A DNA stretch of 64,000 bases, taken from contig NZ_BNEL01000001.1 in assembly GCF_018327685.1 (NCBI RefSeq), positions 186,001 through 250,000 of the forward strand, given 5' to 3'. Below are positions 26,375-34,571 of the stretch, piece by piece. Position numbers and translations under genes: made by a program. The notes beneath the pieces were generated by a model. The model saw only the letters and a list, made by a program, of their open reading frames with translations. It ran no database searches and had not been told where the DNA came from. Source of the DNA: Streptomyces sp. TS71-3 (GTDB taxonomy: Bacteria; Actinomycetota; Actinomycetes; Streptomycetales; Streptomycetaceae). Every line of letters begins with the position of its first letter. Position 1 is the stretch's first letter.

Positions 26375-26791
26375 GACATCTCCCTTTCCCAGGGTGTCCG
26401 TTGTGTCCCAGGCCACAGCTCATCAGACGCGTACCCCTGGTGACAAGAGCTGGCCGACAACTGGTTTAGACCTGTTGCCGGTGCCTGGGCCCACTGATCC
26501 TGCGGCCAGCGTAGGCCCCGTGGGGGCGGGCGGAGGGGAGGGATGATGTGACGCTTCCGCGAGGGGTTCGGCGGGGGGTCCGGTGAGGGTTCGGTGGGAG
26601 GTCCGGTGGGGGTTCCGCGGGAGGTCCGGTGAGGGGCTCGGTGGGGCTTCCGTAGGAGGTCCTGCGGGGTTCCGCGGGATCCGGTGGGGGCCTCGGTGGG
26701 GGTTCCGTGGGAGGTTCGGTAGGGGCTCGGTGGGGGGTCTGCGGGGGCTCGCGTGGGACTGCCTTGCGGCTGCCGTGGGATTCCGGCGGGC
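26375..26791. repeat. G-rich degenerate repeats (about 15-bp period) downstream of the carbonic anhydrase gene
   Basis: The left 150 bp is the acs 5' region. From about 26555 to 26755 the plus strand consists of variants of GGTTCCGTGGGAGGT and GGTCCGGTGGGGG with a period near 15 bp. No coding features are convincing on either strand. Confidence 0.7.
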
Positions 26792-28879
26792 TTATTGCGA
26801 CGGATCCCCGGCCGGGTCCGCGTGTGCCGCCGGGGCCACCTGCGTGAAGGCCGGAGTGCCGTCGTCGGCCAGCAGGTAGGCCTGGGCCTCGCCGACGTGG
26901 AAGTACATCCCGTGCAGGTCGAGTTCTTCGGCGGCCAGGCCGCGCGCGACGGCCTCGTGGGTGCGCAGGTGGGCGAGCTGTTGCAGCACGTTCGTCAGGC
27001 ACAGCTGCTCGACCGCGTCGGCGGGCGGCCGTCCACCGAGCCGTACGGGCGGCGCCTGCGCGCCCCGCATCCACTCCAGGCCCGGCCGCCCGTGCCGCAG
27101 CCAGCGCTTCAGGGGGGTCTCCACGGGTGCGGGGAGATCGGGGCCAGGGGTGACCGGGGGCGTGCGGGGCGGGGGGCCACCTTCCTCGGCCGCGGCGAGC
27201 AGTGCCTGCATCGCGCCGCATCCCGAGTGGCCGCACACGGTGATGGAGCGCACCTTCAGCACGTCCACCGCGTACTCGATGGCGGCGGCCACGGAGTGGT
27301 CGCCGTGCTCCTCGCCGGGCGGGGGGACGAGGTTGCCGATGTTCCGTACGACGAAGAGGTCGCCGGGACCGCTGGAGGTGATCATCGAGGTCACGAGGCG
27401 CGAGTCGGCGCAGGTCAGGAAGAGCTGGGTGGGCCGCTGCCCCTCCCGCGCCAGCCGGGCCAGCTCGTCGCGCACCAGGGGCGCGGTGTGCCGCTGGAAG
27501 GAACTGATGCCGGTGGTGAGTTGGTGCAGCGCACTCGGCCGGCCGGCCGTCTGGGCCTGCGACTGTGACTGCGACTGCGACTGCGCCGGCGTCTGGGTAT
27601 GTGCCTGGGCCTGGGCCTGGGCCTGCGGTACGGCACGGAGGCCGAGGTGCCCGGCGAAGCGCATCTCCGGGCGGGCCCCGGAGCCGTCCCGGCTTCCGGA
27701 GTCGTCCGTACCGGTCAGGGCGCCGGGTTCGGCGGGGAGGTGCCCCGGGGAGGGTGCCGCCGGCTGGGTGACGGGGAAGAGGCCGCCGGCCCGGGCCCAG
27801 GAGCGGTGGCCCGGGCCCGGTGTGCGGCCGGGCCGCTCGCCCGGCGCGAGGAGCCCCGCGGCCGTCTCCACGGCGAGCCCTCCGGTACCGCCCTGACGTG
27901 CACCGCGGTACCGCAGGCGCCCGTACAGGCCGAGTGCGGCCACCGTCACCAGGACCACGACCACCCCCGGCAGCACGCCCAGCAGGAGCACGGCCAGCGC
28001 GGTCACGGCCCACAGGAACGCGTCGGGGCGGCGGACGGCGCCAGGGGCGCGGAACGCGACTCCCGCGACGCCCGGCGACGGGAGGGCGCACACCAGGGTG
28101 AGGGTGAGTACGCCGGCCACGGTGGCGGCCACCGGTCCGTCCGGGAACCCCGCCAGGACCTGGCTGTCCCACGATTCCGGCAGCGCGCCGGGCAGCCCGG
28201 GGCCGGCGAGCGCGCCCACCATGGCCGCCCCGGTGCACACGGCCGGCATCGCCCCGCCTGCCCGCCGGGCGCGCCCGGGCCACCCCGGGCGTCCGGAACC
28301 GAGCACCGGCCGGGTGCCCCTGATGTCCCGCCAGGACACGAGTCGGCGTGCGAGGCGGGCGATACGGGCCCGTGTGGGGTGTCCCCCGCCCGCCCGCGCC
28401 GGGCGGGTGTCCTCCCGGGGTGCGGTGGGCGAGGGGCCGGCGGGCGGTGTGGTCGCGAGTGAGCCGGTGGCGGTGCCGCCCCGGACGGCGGCGGGCGCGC
28501 GGCCGCCCGGGGCGAGCCGGGGTGGTGCGCCGGCGGGGCGTGCCGCCGGGAGGCAGGCGCGGATGAGCTGGATGACCATGGCGAGCGCGACCGTGACGCA
28601 GGCCGCTCGCCACCCGTGGCGCTCGACGAACTCGGCCGAGACCACGGCGAATCCCGCCGCGACCGCACTCGCCCACAGGGGCGAGCCCCCCAGCCACCCC
28701 GCGATCAGCCCGCCGCCCGCCGCGGCCACCAGCCCCGCCGGCAGCGGGGCCCCGGCAGCCAGCGCGATCCCCAGGCAGAGCGGCAGCGCGATCAGAAAGA
28801 CGACGGGCAGACCATGAGGCTTGTGCGGACGCGCTGTGGGTGCCGGGTCGGCAGCGCGAGAGGACGTGCAGGCTGACAT
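26792..28879 (-). CDS. SulP-like membrane domain fused to beta-carbonic anhydrase
   Basis: A 695-residue fusion. Residues about 22-75 ('LPVVFLIALPLCLGIALAAG' then 'GGLIAGWLGGSPL') match the first helices of SulP anion transporters. Further hydrophobic stretches follow near 80-110, 215-240, 255-275 and 300-335, separated by long Arg/Pro/Gly-rich segments, so the transporter part is shorter and more degenerate than a normal SulP (about 400 residues plus STAS). Residues about 470-670 are a complete beta-carbonic anhydrase, with zinc ligands in 'TCADSR' and 'CGHSGCGAM' and the active-site Asp/Arg dyad. The linker includes QAQAQA and QSQSQS repeats. ATG chosen: AGGAGA lies 8 bases upstream. SulP-CA fusions are thought to couple bicarbonate transport and hydration; transport is doubtful here. 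Confidence 0.88.
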   Translation of the reverse strand: MSACTSSRAADPAPTARPHKPHGLPVVFLIALPLCLGIALAAGAPLPAGLVAAAGGGLIAGWLGGSPLWASAVAAGFAVVSAEFVERHGWRAACVTVALAMVIQLIRACLPAARPAGAPPRLAPGGRAPAAVRGGTATGSLATTPPAGPSPTAPREDTRPARAGGGHPTRARIARLARRLVSWRDIRGTRPVLGSGRPGWPGRARRAGGAMPAVCTGAAMVGALAGPGLPGALPESWDSQVLAGFPDGPVAATVAGVLTLTLVCALPSPGVAGVAFRAPGAVRRPDAFLWAVTALAVLLLGVLPGVVVVLVTVAALGLYGRLRYRGARQGGTGGLAVETAAGLLAPGERPGRTPGPGHRSWARAGGLFPVTQPAAPSPGHLPAEPGALTGTDDSGSRDGSGARPEMRFAGHLGLRAVPQAQAQAQAHTQTPAQSQSQSQSQAQTAGRPSALHQLTTGISSFQRHTAPLVRDELARLAREGQRPTQLFLTCADSRLVTSMITSSGPGDLFVVRNIGNLVPPPGEEHGDHSVAAAIEYAVDVLKVRSITVCGHSGCGAMQALLAAAEEGGPPPRTPPVTPGPDLPAPVETPLKRWLRHGRPGLEWMRGAQAPPVRLGGRPPADAVEQLCLTNVLQQLAHLRTHEAVARGLAAEELDLHGMYFHVGEAQAYLLADDGTPAFTQVAPAAHADPAGDPSQ

Positions 28880-29305
28880 GGTTCGTCTCCTGAGAAGCGG
28901 CGCGGTCGTGAGACGGTCGGGTGATCGGCCTGACCGCAGCCGGACGGAGTTCACGGCATGCGGCGACGCTGAGCTTGCTCAACTCTCGGTAAACGAACCG
29001 TAATACAGGGTAAAGATGGCGTCAGGATGATTCAGGCATTCGGGGCAACGATCCACCCGTAGGGGTGATATGTGTGATGTGCGTCTCGCTGCGTCTCGCT
29101 GCGTCTCGCTGCGTCTCGCTGCGTCTCGCTGCGTCGGGCAGCCTCGGGCTGGCGAGCGCGCCCACGCGTCCGTCCGTGCTCGTTCATGCCGTTCACGACC
29201 GGTTGCACGCCGCGTTGCCCGGAGCGCCGCGGGCCGGAGCCGGGGCCGGGGCCGGGCACGGCCGGGGCTCCGCAACCGGCGCCCCGGCGCGCGCGTGCGG
29301 GACGG
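28880..29305. other. Regulatory region of the carbonic anhydrase gene, with 10-bp repeats
   Basis: About 425 bp between two minus-strand genes. The section 28985-29020 is A/T-rich for this genome (GTAAACGAACCGTAATACAG) and, read on the minus strand, offers a TATTAC -10-like box. The tandem array at 29081-29130 lies upstream of it. No gene is supported. Confidence 0.5.
29081..29130. repeat. 10-bp tandem repeat, 5 copies
   Basis: Five exact copies of GCGTCTCGCT plus a half copy. The 10-bp period equals about one helical turn. Non-coding. Confidence 0.95.
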
Positions 29306-30472
29306 TCAGGCCGGTTGCACGGCCTCGGCGCCGGCGGCGGGCGCGGCTTCGACCTCGACCTCAGCGGCGCATGCGGCATCCGCCGTGGATGCGGCGTCGG
29401 ACGGGGACGCGGCGTCGGACGGGGACGCGGCGTCGGACGGGGACGCGGCGTCGGACGGGGACGCGGCGTCGGGGAGGGACGCGGCTTCGGCGGCGGCCGC
29501 GGAGGACTCCCGCAGGACGAACCCCGGGTCGACCTGGCGGGCGAGGTCCGTGCCCGTCCGCTCGTTCCCCCAGCTCTGGGCGTTCTTCAGGTGGAAGTGC
29601 ACCATCTGGCGCGTGTAGCGCTCCCAGTCGCGCGTCGCGTAGGTGGCGTCGGCGGCTGCCTTGAGCGTCCCCAGGGCGCGCTGGTTGGCGCCCTCCAGGG
29701 TCTCGAAGCGGGGCGGGCGCCCCTTCTCCAGGGTGCGCACCCAGGTGGAGTGTCCGAAGGTCGTCAACAGGTCGTCACCGGCCGCGTCCGCCAGGAAGTC
29801 GATGTCGTCCCGGCCCTGCACCTTGTTGCCGACGACCCTCAGGGTGACGCCGAAGTCCTGCGCGTACTCCTTGTACTGGCGGTACACGGACACGCCCTTG
29901 CGGGTGGGCTCGGCGACCAGGAACGTCATGTCGAAGCGGGTGAACATCCCCGACGCGAACGAGTCGGAGCCCGCCGTCATGTCGACGACGACGTACTCGC
30001 CGGGCCCGTCCACGAGGTGGTTCAGGCAGAGCTCCACGGCGCCCGTCTTGGAGTGGTAGCAGGCCACGCCGAGGTCCGCGTCCGCGAACGGGCCCGTGAC
30101 CATCAGGCGCACCGCGCCGCCGTCGAGTTCCACCGGGCGCGCGCACGCGTCGTAGACGGGGTTGTCCTCGCGGACCCGCAGCAGCTTCGACCCGCTGCCC
30201 GGCGGAGTCGTCTTGATCATGGCGTCGGCCGAGCCGATCCGCGGGTTGGAGCCGCGCAGGTAGTCCTTGATCAGGGGCAGTCCGGCCCCCATGGCGGGCA
30301 GCGCAGCGGCCGCGTCCTCGCTGAGACCCAGCGCCGTGCCCAGGTGCTGGTTGATGTCGGCGTCCACGGCCACGACGGGGGCGCCGGTGGCGGCGAGGTG
30401 GCGGATGAACAGGGAGGACAGAGTGGTCTTGCCGCTGCCGCCCTTTCCCACGAAAGCGATCTTCACATTCAC
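29306..30472 (-). CDS. CooC/MinD-like P-loop ATPase with repeat tail
   Basis: A 388-residue deviant Walker ATPase. 'IAFVGKGGSGKTTLSSLF' (residues 5-20) is the P-loop, 'AVDADINQHLG' the A' Asp, and 'YVVVDMTAGSDSF' the switch II region. The fold resembles CooC and other metal-insertion or ParA-type ATPases. Residues about 330-388 are low complexity, including four SPSDAA repeats encoded by 18-bp units, then an Ala/Glu-rich end. The start may be the GTG used here or a second GTG two codons on (VKIAF). It is divergent from the Fic-like gene with about 115 bp between starts. The pairing is conserved in streptomycetes as far as I recall, but its function is unknown. Confidence 0.88.
   Translation of the reverse strand: MNVKIAFVGKGGSGKTTLSSLFIRHLAATGAPVVAVDADINQHLGTALGLSEDAAAALPAMGAGLPLIKDYLRGSNPRIGSADAMIKTTPPGSGSKLLRVREDNPVYDACARPVELDGGAVRLMVTGPFADADLGVACYHSKTGAVELCLNHLVDGPGEYVVVDMTAGSDSFASGMFTRFDMTFLVAEPTRKGVSVYRQYKEYAQDFGVTLRVVGNKVQGRDDIDFLADAAGDDLLTTFGHSTWVRTLEKGRPPRFETLEGANQRALGTLKAAADATYATRDWERYTRQMVHFHLKNAQSWGNERTGTDLARQVDPGFVLRESSAAAAEAASLPDAASPSDAASPSDAASPSDAASPSDAASTADAACAAEVEVEAAPAAGAEAVQPA
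29394..29465 (-). repeat. 18-bp tandem repeat, 4 copies, in frame
   Basis: Four exact copies of GCGTCGGACGGGGACGCG (plus strand) encoding repeated Ser-Pro-Ser-Asp-Ala-Ala near the C-terminus of the ATPase. Confidence 0.95.
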
Positions 30473-30587
30473 GTAGAGTAGTCGTTCGGCTCTCTTTCGT
30501 GGTCATCCTGGGTCGCGAAGCCACTCCATCGTGCCGGGAAGCCACTCCATCGTGGGGCCGCTCTCCCGGGTGCGTAGGGTCGTACTC

Positions 30588-31484
30588 ATGAGTACGACAG
30601 GTGCGTCCGCAGATCCGCTCGCCGCGCTCGGCGAGCTGCCCGGAGTCGGGGACGCCGTGGAGTCCGTACGGCGTGCCGTTGACGGTGTCTACGGTCACCG
30701 GGTCATGCGGCGCCGCAGCCCGGAGATCTCCTCGGAGGCGGCGCTGAGGGGCGCGCGTGCCTCGGCCGCGCTCTCCGGCGCCGACTGGGCGCTCGAAGAG
30801 GTCCGCAGGCGCACCGACTTCCGGGGCGCGGACGCCGCCGACCCGGCCCCCACCGTCGGCGCGGCCCTCCGGCTGACCGCCGAGGCGGGCCAACTGCTCT
30901 CCATCTGGCGCCAGTCGCCGCTGCGGGTGATGGCCCGCCTCCATCTGCTGGCCGCGGCGGGGAGCGGGGCGGCCGGTGCGCCCGGCGGAGGAGCGCTCGC
31001 ACCCCGCGGGGAGGCCCCCGTGGGAAACGGGGACGACGTCGGACGCCCCCGCCGGGCGGGGGAGCGCGTCGAGGAGGAGCTCGGCGAGCTGCCCCTGCCG
31101 GACGCGGACGAGGTCGCCGTACGTCTCGACGGCCTGGCCGCTCTGATCGTCGCGGGCGGCTCGGCGCCGGCCCTGGTGACGGCGGCTGTGGTGCACGGAG
31201 AGCTGCTGGCGCTGCGGCCCTTCACCTCCCGCAACGGGCTGGTCGCGCGCGCGGCGGAACGCATCGTCCTGGTGGGCAGCGGCCTCGACCCCAAGTCGGT
31301 CTGCCCGGCCGAGGTGGGTCACCAGGAGCAGGGTCGCGAGGCGTATCTGACCGCCCTCCAGGGCTACGTCTCCGGAACGCCGCAGGGGATGGCGGCCTGG
31401 ATCGCCCACTGCGGGCGTGCGGTCGAGTTGGGCGCCCGGGAGTCGACGGCGGTCTGCGAGGCCCTGCAACGAGGTGCCGCCTGA
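30588..31484 (+). CDS. Fic-like protein with degenerate catalytic motif
   Basis: A 298-residue, mostly helical protein. Near residue 209 it reads 'LRPFTSRNGLVAR', aligning with the Fic motif HPFx(D/E)GNGRxxR. The catalytic His is Arg, the acidic residue is Ser, one Gly is Arg and the first Arg is Leu, while PF, NG and the final Arg remain. The preceding 'ALVTAAVVHGELLAL' also fits a Fic core helix. AMPylation activity is therefore unlikely. Streptomyces homologues are often labelled oxidoreductase without basis. A Gly/Ala/Pro insert lies near 125-150. The ATG is chosen because TAGGGT precedes it. It is divergent from the CooC-like ATPase. Confidence 0.8.
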   Translation: MSTTGASADPLAALGELPGVGDAVESVRRAVDGVYGHRVMRRRSPEISSEAALRGARASAALSGADWALEEVRRRTDFRGADAADPAPTVGAALRLTAEAGQLLSIWRQSPLRVMARLHLLAAAGSGAAGAPGGGALAPRGEAPVGNGDDVGRPRRAGERVEEELGELPLPDADEVAVRLDGLAALIVAGGSAPALVTAAVVHGELLALRPFTSRNGLVARAAERIVLVGSGLDPKSVCPAEVGHQEQGREAYLTALQGYVSGTPQGMAAWIAHCGRAVELGARESTAVCEALQRGAA

Positions 31485-31758
31485 GCGAGGCGCCGCCCAT
31501 GGCCGGTCGAGGGACCTGCCCCACTTGTCTTATTTGAACCTAAAAGTAAAGACCATGCGGAGGGGGTTTCGCCGCACGGGGCGCAGGAGTACAAAGGAAT
31601 TGACGGCCCGCGAGACCAGGGACATCCGAGAGGATCACCTCGACACGCACCGGCCCCACGGACCGAGCACGGGCACATGGCACCCACGCAACGCCGACCC
31701 GTCGAATACGGGCCAGCCGCACCGGGCAACGGGACCTGGTTCCGACTCGGTGGGCGCT
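31485..31758. other. Intergenic region downstream of the Fic-like gene
   Basis: About 270 bp with no supported gene; an A/T-rich patch near 31524-31550 (TTATTTGAACCTAAAAGTAAAG) stands out from the surrounding composition but matches nothing I recognise. Confidence 0.35.
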
Positions 31759-31787
31759 AAAAAAGGACGCATGGTAACCACGTGTCC
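31759..31787 (-). terminator. Intrinsic terminator (minus strand) with U-tract
   Basis: Read on the minus strand, GGACACGTGGT...ACCATGCGTCC forms a stem with one mismatch, followed directly by TTTTTT (31764-31759). It lies downstream of the HAD phosphatase gene and probably ends that transcript. A run of six T after a stem is rare in this genome and is therefore convincing. Confidence 0.75.
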
Positions 31788-31793
31788 GTGCCA

Positions 31794-31824
31794 GCGGCGG
31801 TACGAGTAGTTGTCGTACCGCCGC
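31794..31824. terminator. Perfect 12-bp hairpin
   Basis: GCGGCGGTACGA / TCGTACCGCCGC with a 7-base loop, immediately upstream (minus-strand sense) of the T-tailed terminator. The two together form a tandem terminator for the HAD gene. Confidence 0.7.
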
Positions 31825-31851
31825 ATTTCTGTGCCTGAGGGGATCGGGCCT

Positions 31852-31941
31852 GCGCCTCTTCGATCGGATCGATCGGGACTCGCGCCTCTTCGATCGGATC
31901 GATCGGGCCCGTGCCTCTTCGTTCGGGGTGATCGGGACTGG
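31852..31941. repeat. 30-bp tandem repeat, 3 copies
   Basis: Two near-identical units starting GCGCCTCTTCGATCGGATCG and a diverged third (TGCCTCTTCGTTCGGGGTG). Each unit contains the palindrome CGATCGGATCGATCG. The array sits between the HAD gene 3' end and its terminators. Confidence 0.85.
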
Positions 31942-32030
31942 CACCTCTTCGCCGGTGTGCGCCGTGTGCGCCCTGCGCGCCCCGTCGTCGCACCGGCGCA
32001 GGTCCGACGGCAGGGCGCCGTGGCGTCGCG

Positions 32031-32864
32031 TCAGGCCGTCGCGGCGCGCCGCCGGCTGGCGTACCAGACGAGTCCCGCCGTCGCCGCCGCCGCTCCGACC
32101 GCCGCCGCGGCCATGAGCGCGGGCCGCGGCGGCACGGACAGCGAGGGCAGCCGCTGCTTGAGCCGGACCGGGCGGTGGAAGTCGAGAATCGGCCACTGTC
32201 GAGCCAAGGCCTCCCGCCGCAGCGCCCGGTCGGGGTTGACGGCGCAGGGGTGCCCGACGGCCTCCAGCATCGGCAGGTCCGTCGCCGAGTCGCTGTAGGC
32301 GTGGCAGCGTGACAGGTCGTACCCCTCGGACTCGGCCAGCTCCCTGATCGCCTCGGCCTTCGTGGGCCCGTAGGCGTAGTACTCGATCTCGCCGGTGAAA
32401 CATCCGTCGTCGCCCACCACCATCCGGGTGGCGACCACGCGGTCCGCGCCCAGCAGCTCGCCGATGGGTTCGACCACCTCGGCGCCCGAGGTGGAGACGA
32501 TCACCACATCGCGGCCCGCGGAGTGGTGCTCCTCGATGAGCGAGGCGGCCTCGTCGTAGATGATCGGATCGATGAGGCCGTGCAGGGTCTCGGCCACGAT
32601 CTCCTTGACCTGCCGGACGTTCCATCCGCGGCACAAGGCTGACAGGTACGCCCGCATGCGTTCCATCTGGTCATGGTCTGCGCCGCCCGCAAGGAAGACG
32701 AACTGCGCATAGGCGGTGCGCAGTACGTCCCTGCGTCCGATGAGTCCGCCTTGGTAGAACGACTTGCTGAAGGTGAGCGTGCTCGACTTCGCAATGACCG
32801 TCTTGTCCAGGTCAAAGAAGGCTGCTGTCCGAGGCAAGGAGTGGTTTTCCACGAGCCCGAGCAT
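32031..32864 (-). CDS. HAD-IB family phosphatase, C-terminally membrane anchored
   Basis: A 277-residue HAD hydrolase of subfamily IB (SerB-like, CicA-like). Motif I is 'FFDLDKTVIAKSS' (DxDxT, about 18-22), motif II Ser-Thr is 'IVSTSGAEVVEP', and motif IV is 'AYSDSATDLPMLEAVG'. A hydrophobic helix (about 248-268) followed by RRRAATA anchors it in the membrane, facing the cytoplasm. Substrates for this group include phosphoserine-like and lysophospholipid phosphates; none can be assigned. In S. coelicolor its orthologue stands next to ssd, and the same is true here, so a link to septation has been suspected. Confidence 0.92.
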   Translation of the reverse strand: MLGLVENHSLPRTAAFFDLDKTVIAKSSTLTFSKSFYQGGLIGRRDVLRTAYAQFVFLAGGADHDQMERMRAYLSALCRGWNVRQVKEIVAETLHGLIDPIIYDEAASLIEEHHSAGRDVVIVSTSGAEVVEPIGELLGADRVVATRMVVGDDGCFTGEIEYYAYGPTKAEAIRELAESEGYDLSRCHAYSDSATDLPMLEAVGHPCAVNPDRALRREALARQWPILDFHRPVRLKQRLPSLSVPPRPALMAAAAVGAAAATAGLVWYASRRRAATA

Positions 32865-32884
32865 ATGCGCCCGCCATTCGGCGT

Positions 32885-33033
32885 AAGCTGTGGCGCGTGG
32901 GTTTGCCTGAGAAGGCTCTCGGGTACACCATGGAAGTCACGGATCGTTCGCGACCGTGCTAACCCGGCCCGACTCCTCCCCCCCCGAGTCGGCCGTGGGG
33001 ACGACCCCCGCTCTCCCCCCCGGCGGGGGTCGT
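32885..33033 (+). ncRNA. Candidate small RNA or leader ending in two strong hairpins
   Basis: Two consecutive hairpins lie at about 32966-32994 (CGGCCCGACTC / GAGTCGGCCG, one bulge, C-rich loop) and 33001-33033 (11 bp perfect, ACGACCCCCGC / GCGGGGGTCGT, C-rich loop). A mini-frame ATGGAAGTCACGG...TAA of 10 codons precedes them. This layout, more than 400 bp before ssd, fits a free-standing small transcript or a terminated leader. The 5' end is a guess. Intergenic sRNAs are known from S. coelicolor near these genes, but I cannot confirm identity. Confidence 0.4.
33001..33033 (+). terminator. Strong hairpin terminator upstream of ssd
   Basis: An 11-bp perfect stem with an 11-base pyrimidine-rich loop, about 420 bp upstream of ssd. 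No annotated gene ends here on the plus strand, which points to an unannotated short transcript. Confidence 0.65.
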
Positions 33034-33455
33034 CGCATGTCCGGACGGGTTTTTGCCCCTCCGGACCCGCTCTTCGGAGCCGGGCGGCGGCCGATGGTGC
33101 CGCGCCCAGCCCTCTCCTGAATCGTCACTCTGCGTAACTTCCGGGCTGCCCTGGAGGCGCCGTCCCGAGGGCTGTCGGGGGTCTCCGCGCGTCACTTGTG
33201 TGGGTGACGACGATATTCACATCCGCCCGGTCGTCCACAGTTATCGACCAAGATCCACACGATTTCCAGGTTCGCGGCACGGTGATTCGGCACGCCCTGC
33301 TTGCGAAGTTCGTGGGTGCTTCGGTTTGGGACCGGTTCCATTGGCCGGTTCTTATCGACACCCGTTAGCCGTCCAGTGGCCGGTTCTTCGCGTGAAGGGC
33401 ATTCGCGGGCCCGCGGGGGGCCTCGCGGGATGCGTGGCGAAGGGGGCTGGAAATA

Positions 33456-34571
33456 GTGGTTGGAGTGCTCTCCAACGATCTGGGGGAAACGGCGGAGACG
33501 AGCGGCCGCGCGCCCCTGATCATCACCGAGGACATCGACCTCCTGGACGATCTGCTGCGCCTGTGCGCGGCGGCGGGCGCACGCCCGGAGGTGCACCACG
33601 GCGTCCCCGGACGCCGGGGCGGCTGGGAGAAGGCGCCGCTGGTCCTGGTGGGCGACGACGCCGTGCCGCGGCTGCGCGGCGCCGCCCGCCGCGGCGGCGT
33701 GGTGCTCGTCGGGCGCGACCAGGACGATCCGGGGGTGTGGCGCCGCGGCGTCGAGATCGGTGCCGACCACGTGCTGGTGCTGCCGGACGGCGAGCAGTGG
33801 CTGGTCGACCGCATCGCGGACGTCGCCGAGGGGGTGGGCCGGCCCGCTGTCACGGTCGGCGTGATCGGCGGCCGAGGGGGCGCGGGCGCCTCCACTCTGG
33901 CCTGCGCGCTGGCCGTCACGGCCGCCCGTGCAGGACGCCGCACCATGCTCGTCGACGCCGATCCACTCGGCGGCGGTCTCGACGTCCTGCTCGGCGGCGA
34001 GTCGGCCGAGGGCCTGCGCTGGCCCGACCTGGCCGCCTCCCGGGGCCGGGTCGGCGGCGGCGCCCTGGAGGAGTCGCTGCCCGAGCTGCACTCGCTGAGG
34101 CTCCTCAGCTGGGACCGCGGGGACACCGTCGTGGTCGCCCCGGAAGCCATGCGCGCGGTCCTCGCGGCGGCCCGGCGGCGTGGCGGCGCGGTCGTCGTGG
34201 ATTTGCCCCGGCGGGTGGACGAGGGCGTGGCCGAGGCCCTCGCCCAGATCGACCTGGGGCTGCTGCTGGTGCCCGCGGAGCTGCGCGCGGTGGCCGCCGC
34301 GGGCAAGGTGGCCTCCGCGGCCGGCATGGTCCTGCGCGACCTGCGGATCGTCGTACGCCCACCGGCCTCGGGCCGCCCACCGGGCTCCCTCGCCCCCGAC
34401 GAGGTGGCCCGCCTCCTCGGCCTCCCCCTCGCGGGCGAACTGCCCCAGGACCCCGGCCTGACGTCCGCCCAGCAGGCCGGGGCCCCACCGGGCCGCGACC
34501 ACAAGGGCCCGCTGGCCCGCTTCTGCACGGCCCTGTGGGACCGGCTGCCGGACGCGGGGGGTGCGCGATGA
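33456..34571 (+). CDS. ssd: Septum site-determining protein Ssd (CpaE/MinD-like)
   Basis: A 371-residue protein with a receiver-like N-terminal half (about 20-130, 'LIITEDIDLLDDLLRLC') and a MinD/ParA-type C-terminal half. The P-loop 'GVIGGRGGAGASTLACAL' (about 136) has Ser where Thr/Lys occur in active enzymes, and 'MLVDADPLGGGLDVLLG' is the next motif. CpaE-like proteins localise tad secretion machinery. The actinobacterial homologue Ssd is reported to affect septum formation. The GTG start has AGGGGG about 9 bases upstream; another GTG is three codons on. Its stop overlaps tadA's start (ATGA), so it leads the tad operon. Confidence 0.92.
   Translation: MVGVLSNDLGETAETSGRAPLIITEDIDLLDDLLRLCAAAGARPEVHHGVPGRRGGWEKAPLVLVGDDAVPRLRGAARRGGVVLVGRDQDDPGVWRRGVEIGADHVLVLPDGEQWLVDRIADVAEGVGRPAVTVGVIGGRGGAGASTLACALAVTAARAGRRTMLVDADPLGGGLDVLLGGESAEGLRWPDLAASRGRVGGGALEESLPELHSLRLLSWDRGDTVVVAPEAMRAVLAAARRRGGAVVVDLPRRVDEGVAEALAQIDLGLLLVPAELRAVAAAGKVASAAGMVLRDLRIVVRPPASGRPPGSLAPDEVARLLGLPLAGELPQDPGLTSAQQAGAPPGRDHKGPLARFCTALWDRLPDAGGAR

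Larger units (their letters stand above)
32865..33455. promoter_or_regulatory. Leader/regulatory region upstream of ssd
   Basis: About 590 bp between divergent HAD and ssd. It contains the candidate small RNA at 32885-33033 and a G+C-lower stretch near 33225-33365 (GTCGTCCACAGTTATCGACC), where the ssd promoter probably lies. No protein gene is supported except a possible 10-codon leader frame (ATG at about 32930). Confidence 0.5.

Noticed and set aside
24626..26443. 605-codon frame opposite acs
   Set aside because: Antisense of acetyl-CoA synthetase; no recognisable domains.
31635..31826. Minus-strand 63-residue frame starting MRRYDNYSYRRWHGHVV
   Set aside because: It overlaps two hairpins and a T-tract that act as a terminator; I could not support translation, although the sequence is less biased than other shadows.
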